A DNA stretch of 10,004 nt from Legionellales bacterium. GTDB lineage: Bacteria > Pseudomonadota > Gammaproteobacteria > WLWR01. Positions 1 through 5,878 of this stretch are shown here, piece by piece (the first letter of the stretch is position 1; each line of letters begins with the position of its first letter). A program made the translations under genes and the position numbers. The notes below the pieces were generated by a model. That model was not told the origin of the DNA, did no database searches, and was given only the letters and a program-made list of their open reading frames with translations. The stretch lies in NCBI GenBank assembly GCA_012103495.1, contig WLWR01000044.1:1-10004 (forward strand), written 5' to 3'.

Positions 1-237
1 CGCCGCCGCTAAAATATTGGCAAACGTATTGCCAATTAAAATCACGCCCAACAAACGTTCTGGTTTTGCCAACAATTGTTGAACTCGAATTGCACTGCGC
101 TTTTTTTGTTGAACCAAATGTCGTAACCGATACCGATTGAGCGACATCATGCCGATTTCCGAACCTGAAAAAAACGCGGACAAACCAATCAAAATAATTA
201 AGTAAACAATCAATAACCCGGTAGACAACCAATCCAA
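1..237 (-). CDS. corB: CorB/YfjD-like CNNM-domain (HlyC/CorC family) membrane protein, N-terminal part only
   Basis: The first 79 codons are present and the gene runs off the left edge. The translation starts LDWLSTGLLIVYLIILIG and continues with the CNNM/DUF21 signature SAFFSGSEIGMMSLNRYRLRH and then KPERLLGVILIGNTFANILAA, which lines up closely with my memory of E. coli CorB (YfjD). The family is a set of inner-membrane proteins with a CNNM transmembrane domain followed by CBS and CorC_HlyC domains, linked to Mg2+/Co2+ resistance or efflux. Only the first membrane helix and the start of the next are visible. There is no ATG. I chose the TTG at 237 because a GGAGG lies 9 bases upstream. An in-frame TTG at 243 would be only 3 bases from that site. 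The gene follows ypjD directly, so the two are probably co-transcribed. Confidence 0.9.
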   Translation of the reverse strand, partial: MDWLSTGLLIVYLIILIGLSAFFSGSEIGMMSLNRYRLRHLVQQKKRSAIRVQQLLAKPERLLGVILIGNTFANILAAA

Positions 238-239
238 TG

Positions 240-1028
240 TCAAACGCCTCCCCAATACGACACTAAGAACAATATCAAGACCAATCCGACGCCACCCAAC
301 GTCCACCGAATGGCTTGCTGTCCACGCCAACCAAACCAATAGCGCCCAATCAGCAAACCGGCAAAAATAGCCCACGCCATAACAGTAAGCACCGTTTTGT
401 ACAACAATGCCGTCGTTTCCCAAGGAATAAACAACCACAGACTGGACCACAACATGCCGGTTAAACAAATAAAGCAAATTACGATCAACCCAAACAATTG
501 CTGCTCAGTCGCTTGCAACGGTGGTAACCGATGCAACCATGCCAATTGCCATTTATACCGCAGACCCAACTCTTGCCCAAACACCACCAACGATTGCCAG
601 GCTGTCAGCAGCAACACCACGGCCGTCAATACCGATAAAAACACATGCAGTAATTCTTTGGTTGCTAAATAATAATGGTCAAATTGCATCTGCGGCCAGC
701 CAATCAAACTCAAAGCAATCACCGCTAATAATGCCGCCAGGGGTGCTACAATCGACAACCATTGCCATTGCGACAACAGTAAAATAGCCAACGTCACCAA
801 TCCAGTAACGATCACAAACAAACTGATGGCATCATACCCCTCCACCGACACGTGACCGTAAACCAATGCCAACCCGATCACCAACCAATGACTTAGTACG
901 GCCAGTAACAAAATTCCCTGCTGACGACGCCCACACGTCGACCATTTGCCCAACAACACACCGCTACTGCGAACAATCAACCAACTATACAACCCGATGG
1001 CTATCAATTGACTTAACGCTATCAACAT
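240..1028 (-). CDS. ypjD: YpjD, CcsA/cytochrome c assembly family inner-membrane protein
   Basis: A 262-aa, very hydrophobic protein with about eight membrane segments, the size expected for E. coli YpjD (about 263 aa). Family marks are LLHVFLSVL around His128, the cytoplasmic stretch LPPLQATEQQLF (168-179), and KTVLTVMAWAIFAGLLIGRYWFGWRG ending near residue 236, followed by a last helix. YpjD belongs to the CcsA/CcmC superfamily (haem handling in cytochrome c biogenesis), but it lacks the WWD haem-binding loop of true CcsA and its exact role is not established. Here the position before KTVL is Tyr rather than the His seen in many relatives, and there is no His in the GRYWFGWRG segment, so His128 is the main conserved His left. 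The ATG at 1028 has an AAGGG about 6 bases upstream. The gene is divergent from ffh and followed by corB, the same neighbours as in E. coli. Confidence 0.88.
   Translation of the reverse strand: MLIALSQLIAIGLYSWLIVRSSGVLLGKWSTCGRRQQGILLLAVLSHWLVIGLALVYGHVSVEGYDAISLFVIVTGLVTLAILLLSQWQWLSIVAPLAALLAVIALSLIGWPQMQFDHYYLATKELLHVFLSVLTAVVLLLTAWQSLVVFGQELGLRYKWQLAWLHRLPPLQATEQQLFGLIVICFICLTGMLWSSLWLFIPWETTALLYKTVLTVMAWAIFAGLLIGRYWFGWRGQQAIRWTLGGVGLVLILFLVSYWGGV
247..251 (-). promoter_or_regulatory. Ribosome binding site for corB (decides the TTG start)
   Basis: GGAGG on the minus strand, inside the last codons of ypjD. It is 9 bases before the TTG at 237 and 3 bases before the TTG at 243, which favours 237 as the corB start. 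Confidence 0.6.
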
Positions 1029-1065
1029 AATCGACCCTTATTTACTGATTTATTATTCTTTGCCA

Positions 1066-1074
1066 ATCGTATCA
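1066..1074 (-). promoter_or_regulatory. Possible extended -10 element for ypjD-corB
   Basis: Read on the minus strand this is TGATACGAT, an extended -10 shape (TG, one base, then a hexamer matching TATAAT at four of six). No convincing -35 is seen. It lies about 40 bases before the ypjD start. Weak call. Confidence 0.25.
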
Positions 1075-1128
1075 TGCTTACTATTTTGATATTGTCATCA
1101 ACACAACCTGTCATTGTAACCAGGATAA

Positions 1129-1158
1129 GCTACATAGCTACCATTTATTTGGTATAAT
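1129..1158 (+). promoter_or_regulatory. Extended -10 promoter for ffh
   Basis: TGGTATAAT at 1150-1158 is a perfect TATAAT (1153-1158) with the TG of an extended -10. The -35 region is poor: GCTACA at 1129-1134 matches three of six at 18-base spacing, as is common for extended -10 promoters. Transcription would start near 1165, about 25 bases before the ffh ATG at 1190. This rules out the in-frame ATG at 1157, which is part of the -10 box. Confidence 0.8.
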
Positions 1159-1189
1159 GCCCGCCACTTTAAATTCGAGGTTCTTGTAC

Positions 1190-2563
1190 ATGTTTGCTAA
1201 TTTAAGCGATCGACTGACCCGCATCACCCAAAAACTCAAAGGGCATGCCAAACTCACCGAAGAAAATATCCAAGCCAGTCTGCGCGAAATTCGCATGAGT
1301 CTGCTGGAAGCCGACGTAGCGTTACCGGTGGTCAAATCACTGATCGAAGACATTAAACAAGCCGCCCTTGGCCGCGATGTAATGAGTAAAATCAACCCAG
1401 GCCAAGCGTTGATCAAAATTGTCAACGATGAATTGATTCAACTCATGGGCCAAACGTGTGAACCTTTGAATTTAGCCGGCGAACCACCAACGGTGATCTT
1501 AATGGCCGGTTTACAAGGCGCGGGGAAAACCACCACCGTTGCCAAACTGGCACATTTATTGCAGCAAGATAAAAAATCAGTGATGGTTACTAGTACGGAT
1601 ATTTATCGCCCAGCGGCCATTGAGCAATTGCGCAAATTGGCCACTGACATTCAAGCCACATTTTACCCCAGTCAAACCGATCAATCCCCTGTTGCCATTG
1701 CGCAACAAGCCATAGACGCTGCCCGACGTCAACATACGGATGTGGTCATCATCGACACCGCCGGTCGCTTACACATTGACGAAGCGATGATGGATGAAAT
1801 CAAACAATTACATCAAGCTGTCAATCCGGCGGAAACCCTATTCATCGTTGACAGCATGACCGGTCAAGACGCCGCCAACACTGCGCAAGCATTCAACGAT
1901 ACCCTACCCTTAACGGGGGTCATCCTTACCAAAGTGGATGGTGATGCCCGTGGTGGCGCGGCATTGTCGGTTAAATACCTCACGGGTAAACCGATCAAAT
2001 TTTTGGGAACTGGTGAAAAAATCGATGGTTTGGAAGCGTTTCACCCTGATCGCGTGGTCTCACGTATTTTAGGCATGGGCGATATCGTCACCTTGGTCGA
2101 ACAAGCCGAACGCAAACTCGATAAACAGAAATCAGAAAAGCTCGCCAAAAAAATTCGCAAAGGCCAAGGATTTGATTTATCCGATTTTCGCGATCAATTG
2201 CAGCAAATGAATCAAATGGGTGGCATGGGCGGTTTACTTAACAAAATGCCCGGGATGGGAATGGGCGGCATGCCCAAACACATCTCAGCCATGCTCGATG
2301 ACAAAATGGTGAAAAAAATTATTGCCGTCATCGACTCCATGACTCTACACGAGCGCGCCTTCCCAGACATCATCAGCGGCTCTCGCAAACGTCGCATCGC
2401 CAAAGGCTCCGGCACCGAACCAGCCGACGTCAACCGCTTACTCAAGCAATACAAACAAATGCAAAAAATGATGAAAAAATTCAAGCCCGGCAAGATGAAA
2501 AACATGATGCGTAGCCTACCCGGCAATCTCCCACCCAACATGCTACCGAAAGATTTTGAATAA
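1190..2563 (+). CDS. ffh: Signal recognition particle protein Ffh (SRP54)
   Basis: A GTPase that, with 4.5S RNA, binds signal sequences of nascent inner-membrane proteins at the ribosome and delivers them to the receptor FtsY. The 457-aa product has the usual length (E. coli about 453). Residues 1-85 form the N domain (MFANLSDRLTR, then SLLEADVALPVV). The G domain shows the P-loop GLQGAGKTTT (107-116), DIYRPAA (137-143), DTAGR (189-193), TKVDGDARGG (247-256) and GTGEK (273-277). The Met-rich M domain starts near 300 and carries the SRP-RNA binding motif SRKRRIAKGSG (398-408), followed by QMQKMMKKFKPGKMKNMM. I chose the ATG at 1190 because it matches the family N terminus (MF.NL..RL) and has GAGG at 1177-1180. 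The in-frame ATG at 1157 lies in the promoter. No AGA or AGG codons were noticed, unlike the next gene. Confidence 0.98.
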   Translation: MFANLSDRLTRITQKLKGHAKLTEENIQASLREIRMSLLEADVALPVVKSLIEDIKQAALGRDVMSKINPGQALIKIVNDELIQLMGQTCEPLNLAGEPPTVILMAGLQGAGKTTTVAKLAHLLQQDKKSVMVTSTDIYRPAAIEQLRKLATDIQATFYPSQTDQSPVAIAQQAIDAARRQHTDVVIIDTAGRLHIDEAMMDEIKQLHQAVNPAETLFIVDSMTGQDAANTAQAFNDTLPLTGVILTKVDGDARGGAALSVKYLTGKPIKFLGTGEKIDGLEAFHPDRVVSRILGMGDIVTLVEQAERKLDKQKSEKLAKKIRKGQGFDLSDFRDQLQQMNQMGGMGGLLNKMPGMGMGGMPKHISAMLDDKMVKKIIAVIDSMTLHERAFPDIISGSRKRRIAKGSGTEPADVNRLLKQYKQMQKMMKKFKPGKMKNMMRSLPGNLPPNMLPKDFE

Positions 2564-2611
2564 TATTTGGGTAGGGAACACCCCCTACCCCCTCCCCAAC
2601 TGACAAATATT
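2562..2611 (+). terminator. Stem-loop just after ffh, possible terminator
   Basis: GGGTAGGG (2569-2576) pairs perfectly with CCCTACCC (2583-2590) around a 6-base loop. An outer AT stem, AATATTT (2562-2568) with AAATATT (2605-2611), can extend it across an unpaired C-rich stretch. The ffh stop codon sits at its foot. No T run follows, so it is not a classical intrinsic terminator. It may act as a 3' stabilising hairpin or a weak or factor-dependent terminator. Confidence 0.4.
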
Positions 2612-2633
2612 AATTGAGCAAATTCAAAGAGTT

Positions 2634-2653
2634 GTTAATCTTTCGTTAACATT
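2634..2653 (+). promoter_or_regulatory. PmrA-like tandem site upstream of the hypothetical gene
   Basis: Two 9-base direct half-sites, GTTAATCTT (2634-2642) and GTTAACATT (2645-2653), are separated by 2 bases, giving an 11-base period typical of OmpR-family regulators. From memory, the PmrA site reported for Legionella and Coxiella is cTTAATatT-N2-cTTAATatT. Each half matches 7 of 9 positions, and the spacing is exact. The region is AT-rich, so chance is possible. No regulator gene is in the window. Confidence 0.35.
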
Positions 2654-2656
2654 TTG

Positions 2657-2685
2657 TTGCATTTTTTTTTAAAAAAAAATAGACT
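2657..2685 (+). promoter_or_regulatory. Possible promoter of the hypothetical gene, with an A/T-tract spacer
   Basis: TTGCAT (2657-2662) and TAGACT (2680-2685) are 17 bases apart and match the -35 and -10 consensus at 3 and 4 of 6 positions. The spacer is T8 followed by A9, which would be unusually rigid or bent. The predicted start near 2692 leaves a leader of about 34 bases. Weak hexamers would fit an activated promoter. Confidence 0.3.
2661..2680. repeat. Perfect 20-bp AT palindrome (T9A9 core)
   Basis: A, nine T, nine A, T: a perfect self-complementary sequence centred between 2670 and 2671. It lies in the spacer of the possible promoter. It may be an intrinsically bent, slippage-prone tract rather than a terminator, since no gene ends next to it. 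Confidence 0.7.
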
Positions 2686-2725
2686 GTTTAGCCCCCGTAT
2701 GAAAAAAGTAAAGGTAGTTTAAATT

Positions 2726-3439
2726 ATGTCAGTTGAAATTTCTGATACGTCTCGATCATCTACTGCTGATACCGAAGCAGGGAGTGAGCTTACAAGAACA
2801 AGATCGTCAGTTAACACCGCTACTTATATCCCTGATGAGTCCCCCCAAACATCAAGTGAGCCAGTAAGCAAGCCCACATCATTAGAAACACTTCGCCAGA
2901 CATTATCAACAAGAGCAGATGCCTTAAAAACACAACATGCAGAAAAAGTAGGGCTTCTTGTATTTCAACCCGACAACCCGAATCCATCACTCAATGAAAT
3001 TTCCACAAATGACTTTATCAACCAAATAAACTCACTTTTTCGGCAATTGGCAGCACAAACATCGAATGCTAACAAAATAAACAGTTATATCGAGTTAGTG
3101 GATGCGGCCATCAATCTCATGGCGACAACACCGCAGGATGATGCACAAAGCATATTCGCTAAAAAACTAACAGCCTTTGAAAAAAATCATCAGCACTCTC
3201 TCGGCAAAAAAATTGTCCGAGTATTAGCAACTATGGTTGTTGGAGCTCTGTCTTTATGCACCATGCTTCCTAGATTTTTCAAGTCCACTTGGTATACCGG
3301 CGAAGCAACTGTCATCACAAAACAACTGGGTAAACTATCATCACTTTTTGCTCCCCCTGCCACTAGGTCCGCAGAAACGTCAGAAACGTCTTCCTTGTTA
3401 ACAAAAGTTCCCATACATACGACTGCCCATACCTGTTAA
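2726..3439 (+). CDS. Hypothetical Ser/Thr-rich protein with one hydrophobic segment; effector-like
   Basis: I do not recognise this 237-aa protein. Residues 1-55 are rich in Ser, Thr, Glu and Pro and look disordered. Residues 52-74 and about 94-150 look helical. A basic and hydrophobic stretch, KKIVRVLATMVVGALSLCTMLPRFFK (161-186), may be a membrane segment, and the tail (205-237) is again Ser/Thr-rich. There is no N-terminal signal peptide. This layout recalls secreted or membrane-associated proteins of intracellular gammaproteobacteria, but that is an impression. The ATG at 2726 has AAGG at 2711-2714, a rather long 11-base spacing. Five of its nine Arg codons are AGA or AGG, whereas ffh appears to have none, so it was probably acquired separately. 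It sits alone between ffh and rpsP with its own possible promoter, and 225 bases separate it from rpsP. Confidence 0.72.
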   Translation: MSVEISDTSRSSTADTEAGSELTRTRSSVNTATYIPDESPQTSSEPVSKPTSLETLRQTLSTRADALKTQHAEKVGLLVFQPDNPNPSLNEISTNDFINQINSLFRQLAAQTSNANKINSYIELVDAAINLMATTPQDDAQSIFAKKLTAFEKNHQHSLGKKIVRVLATMVVGALSLCTMLPRFFKSTWYTGEATVITKQLGKLSSLFAPPATRSAETSETSSLLTKVPIHTTAHTC

Positions 3440-3548
3440 AAAAATCGTAACCCTTCACCAAAATTTTAAATCTAGGGGAAAAGCCAACTTTGAATGTAGA
3501 TTGGATGAAACGGTGGTGACTAGTTTCCAAAAATCAATACCCACCATA

Positions 3549-3576
3549 GCCACAAAATACCCTCGTATTTTGTGGC
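3549..3576. repeat. 12-bp perfect inverted repeat with 4-base loop upstream of rpsP
   Basis: GCCACAAAATAC (3549-3560) is the exact reverse complement of GTATTTTGTGGC (3565-3576), with loop CCTC. It would form a stable hairpin about 110 bases after the hypothetical gene and just before the rpsP promoter. No T run follows on either strand, so it may be a dispersed palindromic repeat unit or a T-less terminator rather than a classical one. Confidence 0.6.
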
Positions 3577-3588
3577 GGCGCTTACCCC

Positions 3589-3617
3589 TTCCTATTCCGA
3601 TTCTTTTCTCGTATAAT
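3589..3617 (+). promoter_or_regulatory. Promoter of the rpsP-rimM-trmD-rplS operon
   Basis: A perfect TATAAT lies at 3612-3617. TTCCTA at 3589-3594 is a weak -35 (3 of 6) at 17-base spacing. Transcription would begin near 3624, giving a 40-base leader with GAGG at 3654-3657 seven bases before the rpsP ATG. Confidence 0.65.
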
Positions 3618-3664
3618 CGCCTTCTTTTAATCAATAGACACTCATTTTTATTAGAGGATTTTTC

Positions 3665-3949
3665 ATGGTAGTCATTCGATTAGCCCGCGGTGGGGCAAAC
3701 AAGCGGCCGTTTTATCGAGTTGTTGCGGCGGACAAACGCAGTCCACGCGATGGCAAATTTATCGAGAAGTTAGGCTATTTCAATCCCCTTGCCCAAGGTC
3801 AAGCCAAACGCTTTGAATTAAACGTAGAACGCATCAACCATTGGTTGGCACACGGTGCGCAACCGTCCAATCGCGTTGTGGCCTTACTCAAAGAACATCG
3901 CAAAGCCGCTGCAGCCACGCCTATCGTTGAAGAGGAATCCGCCGCTTAA
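3665..3949 (+). CDS. rpsP: 30S ribosomal protein bS16
   Basis: An assembly protein of the 30S body domain that binds 16S rRNA. The 94-aa product begins MVVIRLARGGANKRPFYRVV and continues with the family stretch DGKFIEKLGYFNP and the C-terminal ERINHWLAHGAQPSNRVVALLKE, almost position for position like E. coli bS16 (82 aa). It has an extra Ala- and Glu-rich tail of about 12 residues. The start is well supported by GAGG seven bases upstream. It is the first gene of the translation operon; its stop codon TAA shares its last A with the rimM ATG (TAATG). Confidence 0.98.
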   Translation: MVVIRLARGGANKRPFYRVVAADKRSPRDGKFIEKLGYFNPLAQGQAKRFELNVERINHWLAHGAQPSNRVVALLKEHRKAAAATPIVEEESAA

Positions 3950-4467
3950 TGATGGATGAGAGCATCATCATTGTCGGCCAGTTGGGTGCCCCCCACGGGT
4001 TAAAAGGTTGGTTAAAACTTACCTCCTACACCCAGCCTCGTGACAATATTTTCAATTATCAACCCTGGCTGCTACAACGTCAGCCAGGGGATTGGCAACC
4101 ATTGACTACCACCCTACAACACCAACAGCACACCCAGAAATTACTGGTGTTACTGCCGGATTGTCACGATTGCGATCAAGCCCGCCACTACACTCACACC
4201 CGCATCGGTATTTACCGCCATCAATTACCACCCTCCGGTGATCAACAATATTACTGGACTGATTTACAAGGTTTACAAGTCTTCAATCAACAAGGTGAGC
4301 ATTTAGGTGTGGTTGATTATGTATTAGCCACCGGCGCCAACGATGTGTTGGTGGTCAAAGGTGACACCGAACATTTAATTCCTTTTATCCTTGATCAATA
4401 TATATTAAAGGTTGATCTGAGCGCCCAACGCATTGACGTGGCTTGGGACGCTGATTTTTTATCATGA
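3949..4467 (+). CDS. rimM: Ribosome maturation factor RimM
   Basis: Binds free 30S subunits (via uS19) and helps late maturation of the 16S rRNA 3' domain. The 172-aa length matches the family (E. coli 182). The RimM N-terminal barrel shows GAPHGLKGWLKL (13-24) and NYQPWLL. The PRC-barrel half starts near 100 with YYWTDLQGLQV, then ATGANDVLVVKG, LIPFILDQYILKVDL and the end IDVAWDADFL. Two consecutive ATGs (3949 and 3952) are both possible. Neither has an ideally spaced ribosome site (AGAGGA lies 12-15 bases upstream), so translation is probably coupled to rpsP through TAATG. It overlaps trmD by 4 bases (ATGA). Confidence 0.97.
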   Translation: MMDESIIIVGQLGAPHGLKGWLKLTSYTQPRDNIFNYQPWLLQRQPGDWQPLTTTLQHQQHTQKLLVLLPDCHDCDQARHYTHTRIGIYRHQLPPSGDQQYYWTDLQGLQVFNQQGEHLGVVDYVLATGANDVLVVKGDTEHLIPFILDQYILKVDLSAQRIDVAWDADFLS

Positions 4468-5231
4468 ACACAGCCAAGCAAATCGGCGTGATTGCCTTAT
4501 TTCCTCCCATGTTTAACGCATTGGATTACGGCATTACCGGTCGTGCTCAACAACAAAAATTACTCAACATCCATTATTGGAACCCTCGTGATTACAGCGA
4601 CGATCCCCATCAAAGAATTGATGACCGCCCTTACGGCGGCGGCCCGGGCATGGTCATGGCCGCCCCTCCCCTGGATACGGCAATTCAAGCGGCCCGGCAA
4701 CATTATCAAACCGCCAGCACCGCCATTTATTTATCACCGCAAGGGCAACCGCTGACCCAAGCCAAAATTCAACAATGGACACAAACGCCTCAACCGCTGA
4801 TCTTTATTGCCGGACGTTACGAAGGGATTGACGAACGCCTGTTGGAATTATCCATCGACGAACAGTGGTCACTGGGGGATTACGTCTTATCCGGTGGTGA
4901 ATTGGCAATCATGGTAGTGATCGACGCGCTAACGCGTTTATTACCTGGTGCGCTGGGTGATGCAACCTCCGCCGATCAAGATTCCTTCAGTCGCGGGCTC
5001 TTGGATTGGCCACACTACACCCGGCCACAAACCTATCGCCAATTAGATGTACCCACCGTTTTACGCAGCGGCGACCATCAAGCCATTGCTCGCTGGCGAC
5101 TCAAACAAGCGCTAGGAAAAACTTGGCAAAAGCGCCCAGATCTGTTAAAAAGAGCAACCTTATCGGCCGACGAGCGCCAACTGTTACTGGAATATCAAAC
5201 CAAGATGAGAAGCGGAGAGCAGCATGACTAA
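4464..5231 (+). CDS. trmD: tRNA (guanine-N1)-methyltransferase TrmD
   Basis: Uses S-adenosylmethionine to make m1G37 next to the anticodon of tRNAs, which prevents +1 frameshifting; it is essential in many bacteria. The 255-aa product is full length (E. coli 255). It shows LFPPMF at the start, DDRPYGGGPGM (53-63), YLSPQGQPL (89-97), AGRYEGIDER (116-125) and SLGDYVLSGGE (136-146), which together make the SPOUT trefoil-knot SAM site. The loop with Arg158 and Asp173 (SADQDSF) corresponds to E. coli Arg154 and catalytic Asp169. It then has LLDWPHYTRP and RWRLKQALGKT. The start overlaps the rimM stop (ATGA) and has no good ribosome site of its own, so coupling is likely. It overlaps rplS by 8 bases. 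Confidence 0.98.
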   Translation: MNTAKQIGVIALFPPMFNALDYGITGRAQQQKLLNIHYWNPRDYSDDPHQRIDDRPYGGGPGMVMAAPPLDTAIQAARQHYQTASTAIYLSPQGQPLTQAKIQQWTQTPQPLIFIAGRYEGIDERLLELSIDEQWSLGDYVLSGGELAIMVVIDALTRLLPGALGDATSADQDSFSRGLLDWPHYTRPQTYRQLDVPTVLRSGDHQAIARWRLKQALGKTWQKRPDLLKRATLSADERQLLLEYQTKMRSGEQHD

Positions 5232-5601
5232 CATCATCGATCAATTGAACACTGAACAAATGCAGGATAAAACCATTCCTGACTTTCAAGCCGGCGACAC
5301 CATCGTAGTACAAGTCAAAGTCAAAGAAGGCAGCCGTGAACGCTTACAAGCCTTCGAAGGCGTGGTCATTGCCAAACGCAATCGTGGCTTACATTCAGCT
5401 TTTACTGTCCGTAAAATTTCACACGGCGAAGGTGTGGAACGCATCTTCCAAAGCTACAGCCCATTAATCGATTCCATCACCATCAAACGTCGTGGTGATG
5501 TGCGTCGCGCCAAACTGTATTATTTGCGTAAATTACAAGGCCGCGCTGCTAGAATCAAAGAAAAATTACCACCCAAGAAAAACAAAAACAGCGATAAGTA
5601 A
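5224..5601 (+). CDS. rplS: 50S ribosomal protein bL19
   Basis: A 50S protein at the subunit interface that contributes to bridges with the 30S subunit. The 125-aa product begins MTNIIDQLNTEQM and carries the family core FQAGDTIVVQVKVKEG, RLQAFEGVVIAKRNRGLHSAFTVRK, GEGVERIFQ and KRRGDVRRAKLYYLR, as in E. coli bL19 (115 aa). It adds a Lys/Asn-rich tail of about 10 residues (PPKKNKNSDK). The ATG at 5224 lies inside the trmD 3' end with GGAG at 5214-5217, six bases upstream, so the start is firm. It is the last gene of the operon. Confidence 0.98.
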   Translation: MTNIIDQLNTEQMQDKTIPDFQAGDTIVVQVKVKEGSRERLQAFEGVVIAKRNRGLHSAFTVRKISHGEGVERIFQSYSPLIDSITIKRRGDVRRAKLYYLRKLQGRAARIKEKLPPKKNKNSDK

Positions 5602-5609
5602 TCCGTAAC

Positions 5610-5650
5610 CTGCCGTGTGCGACAGGATGACAAACCATTGCACACGGCAG
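5610..5650. repeat. Inverted repeat 1 downstream of rplS
   Basis: CTGCCGTGTGC (5610-5620) and GCACACGGCAG (5640-5650) are perfect 11-bp complements around a 19-base loop. It lies 8 bases past the rplS stop. The right arm shares 5640-5643 with the second inverted repeat, so the two hairpins compete. No T run follows. Confidence 0.75.
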
Positions 5651-5668
5651 ACCCATCGTGCAATGGTT
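5633..5668. repeat. Inverted repeat 2 downstream of rplS, overlapping the first
   Basis: AACCATTGCAC (5633-5643) and GTGCAATGGTT (5658-5668) are perfect 11-bp complements around a 14-base loop. The left arm overlaps the right arm of the first repeat by four bases. It may serve as a 3' end or terminator for the rplS transcript despite the lack of a T run, or as an attenuator for the operon that follows. Confidence 0.75.
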
Positions 5669-5761
5669 GTTAAGCACTCAAGGCAAGCTTAGCCTGATCA
5701 ACCAAGGCCAACCAACGGTTAAACCGATGCGCTGTCCCATGAATAAATGGAGCGATTGATC

Positions 5762-5845
5762 ATGTCCCAAATATTACTGTTGCAAACACAAATCATCAAC
5801 ATCACCTTAACCGATGCATTGGCGCAAACACTGCTTCATGAATAA
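5762..5845 (+). CDS. Possible small ORF (27 aa) ahead of the glycosyltransferase operon
   Basis: ATG at 5762 with GGAG at 5749-5752 (9-base spacing) opens a 27-residue frame, starting MSQILLLQTQIINITLTDAL and ending AQTLLHE, with stop TAA at 5843. An in-frame ATG at 5747 would add five residues. It ends 33 bases before the TTG start of the next gene. It could be a leader peptide, a decayed fragment, or chance. I recognise no family. A similar string, TDALSHE then stop, is encoded in an open run ending at 5746. Confidence 0.25.
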   Translation: MSQILLLQTQIINITLTDALAQTLLHE

Positions 5846-5865
5846 CTCGAAACATTCAATTCACA

Positions 5866-5869
5866 GGAG
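5866..5869 (+). promoter_or_regulatory. Ribosome binding site that favours a TTG start for the ArnT-like gene
   Basis: AGGAG (5865-5869) abuts the ATG at 5870, too close to serve it. It is about 9 bases before the in-frame TTG at 5879, a normal spacing. No promoter could be assigned with confidence in the preceding gap. Confidence 0.6.
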
Positions 5870-5878
5870 ATGTTCACG

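Noticed and set aside
397..787. Two plus-strand open frames.
   Set aside because: Antisense to ypjD, low-complexity Asn/Thr-rich translations typical of shadow frames of a hydrophobic gene.
2212..2541. Minus-strand open frame of 109 codons, and another at 1138-1425.
   Set aside because: Both are antisense to ffh and reflect its Met-rich and helical coding; no independent start signals or homology.
2562..2611. A classical intrinsic terminator after ffh.
   Set aside because: The hairpin is good but no T run follows; it was kept only as a low-confidence terminator candidate.
5670..5759. Minus-strand open run of 29 codons reading like a protein C-terminus (…HRFNRWLALVDQAKLALSA, stop).
   Set aside because: It has a stop on its upstream side, no start codon with a ribosome site, and no family I can name. 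It could be the tail of a decayed gene, but the evidence is too thin for a pseudogene call.
5602..5869. A PmrA-type TTAA-N7-TTAA site in front of the ArnT-like operon.
   Set aside because: The TTAA occurrences at 5670, 5719 and 5807 have no partner at the required 11-base period, so PmrA control of the lipid-modification operon is not supported by sequence.
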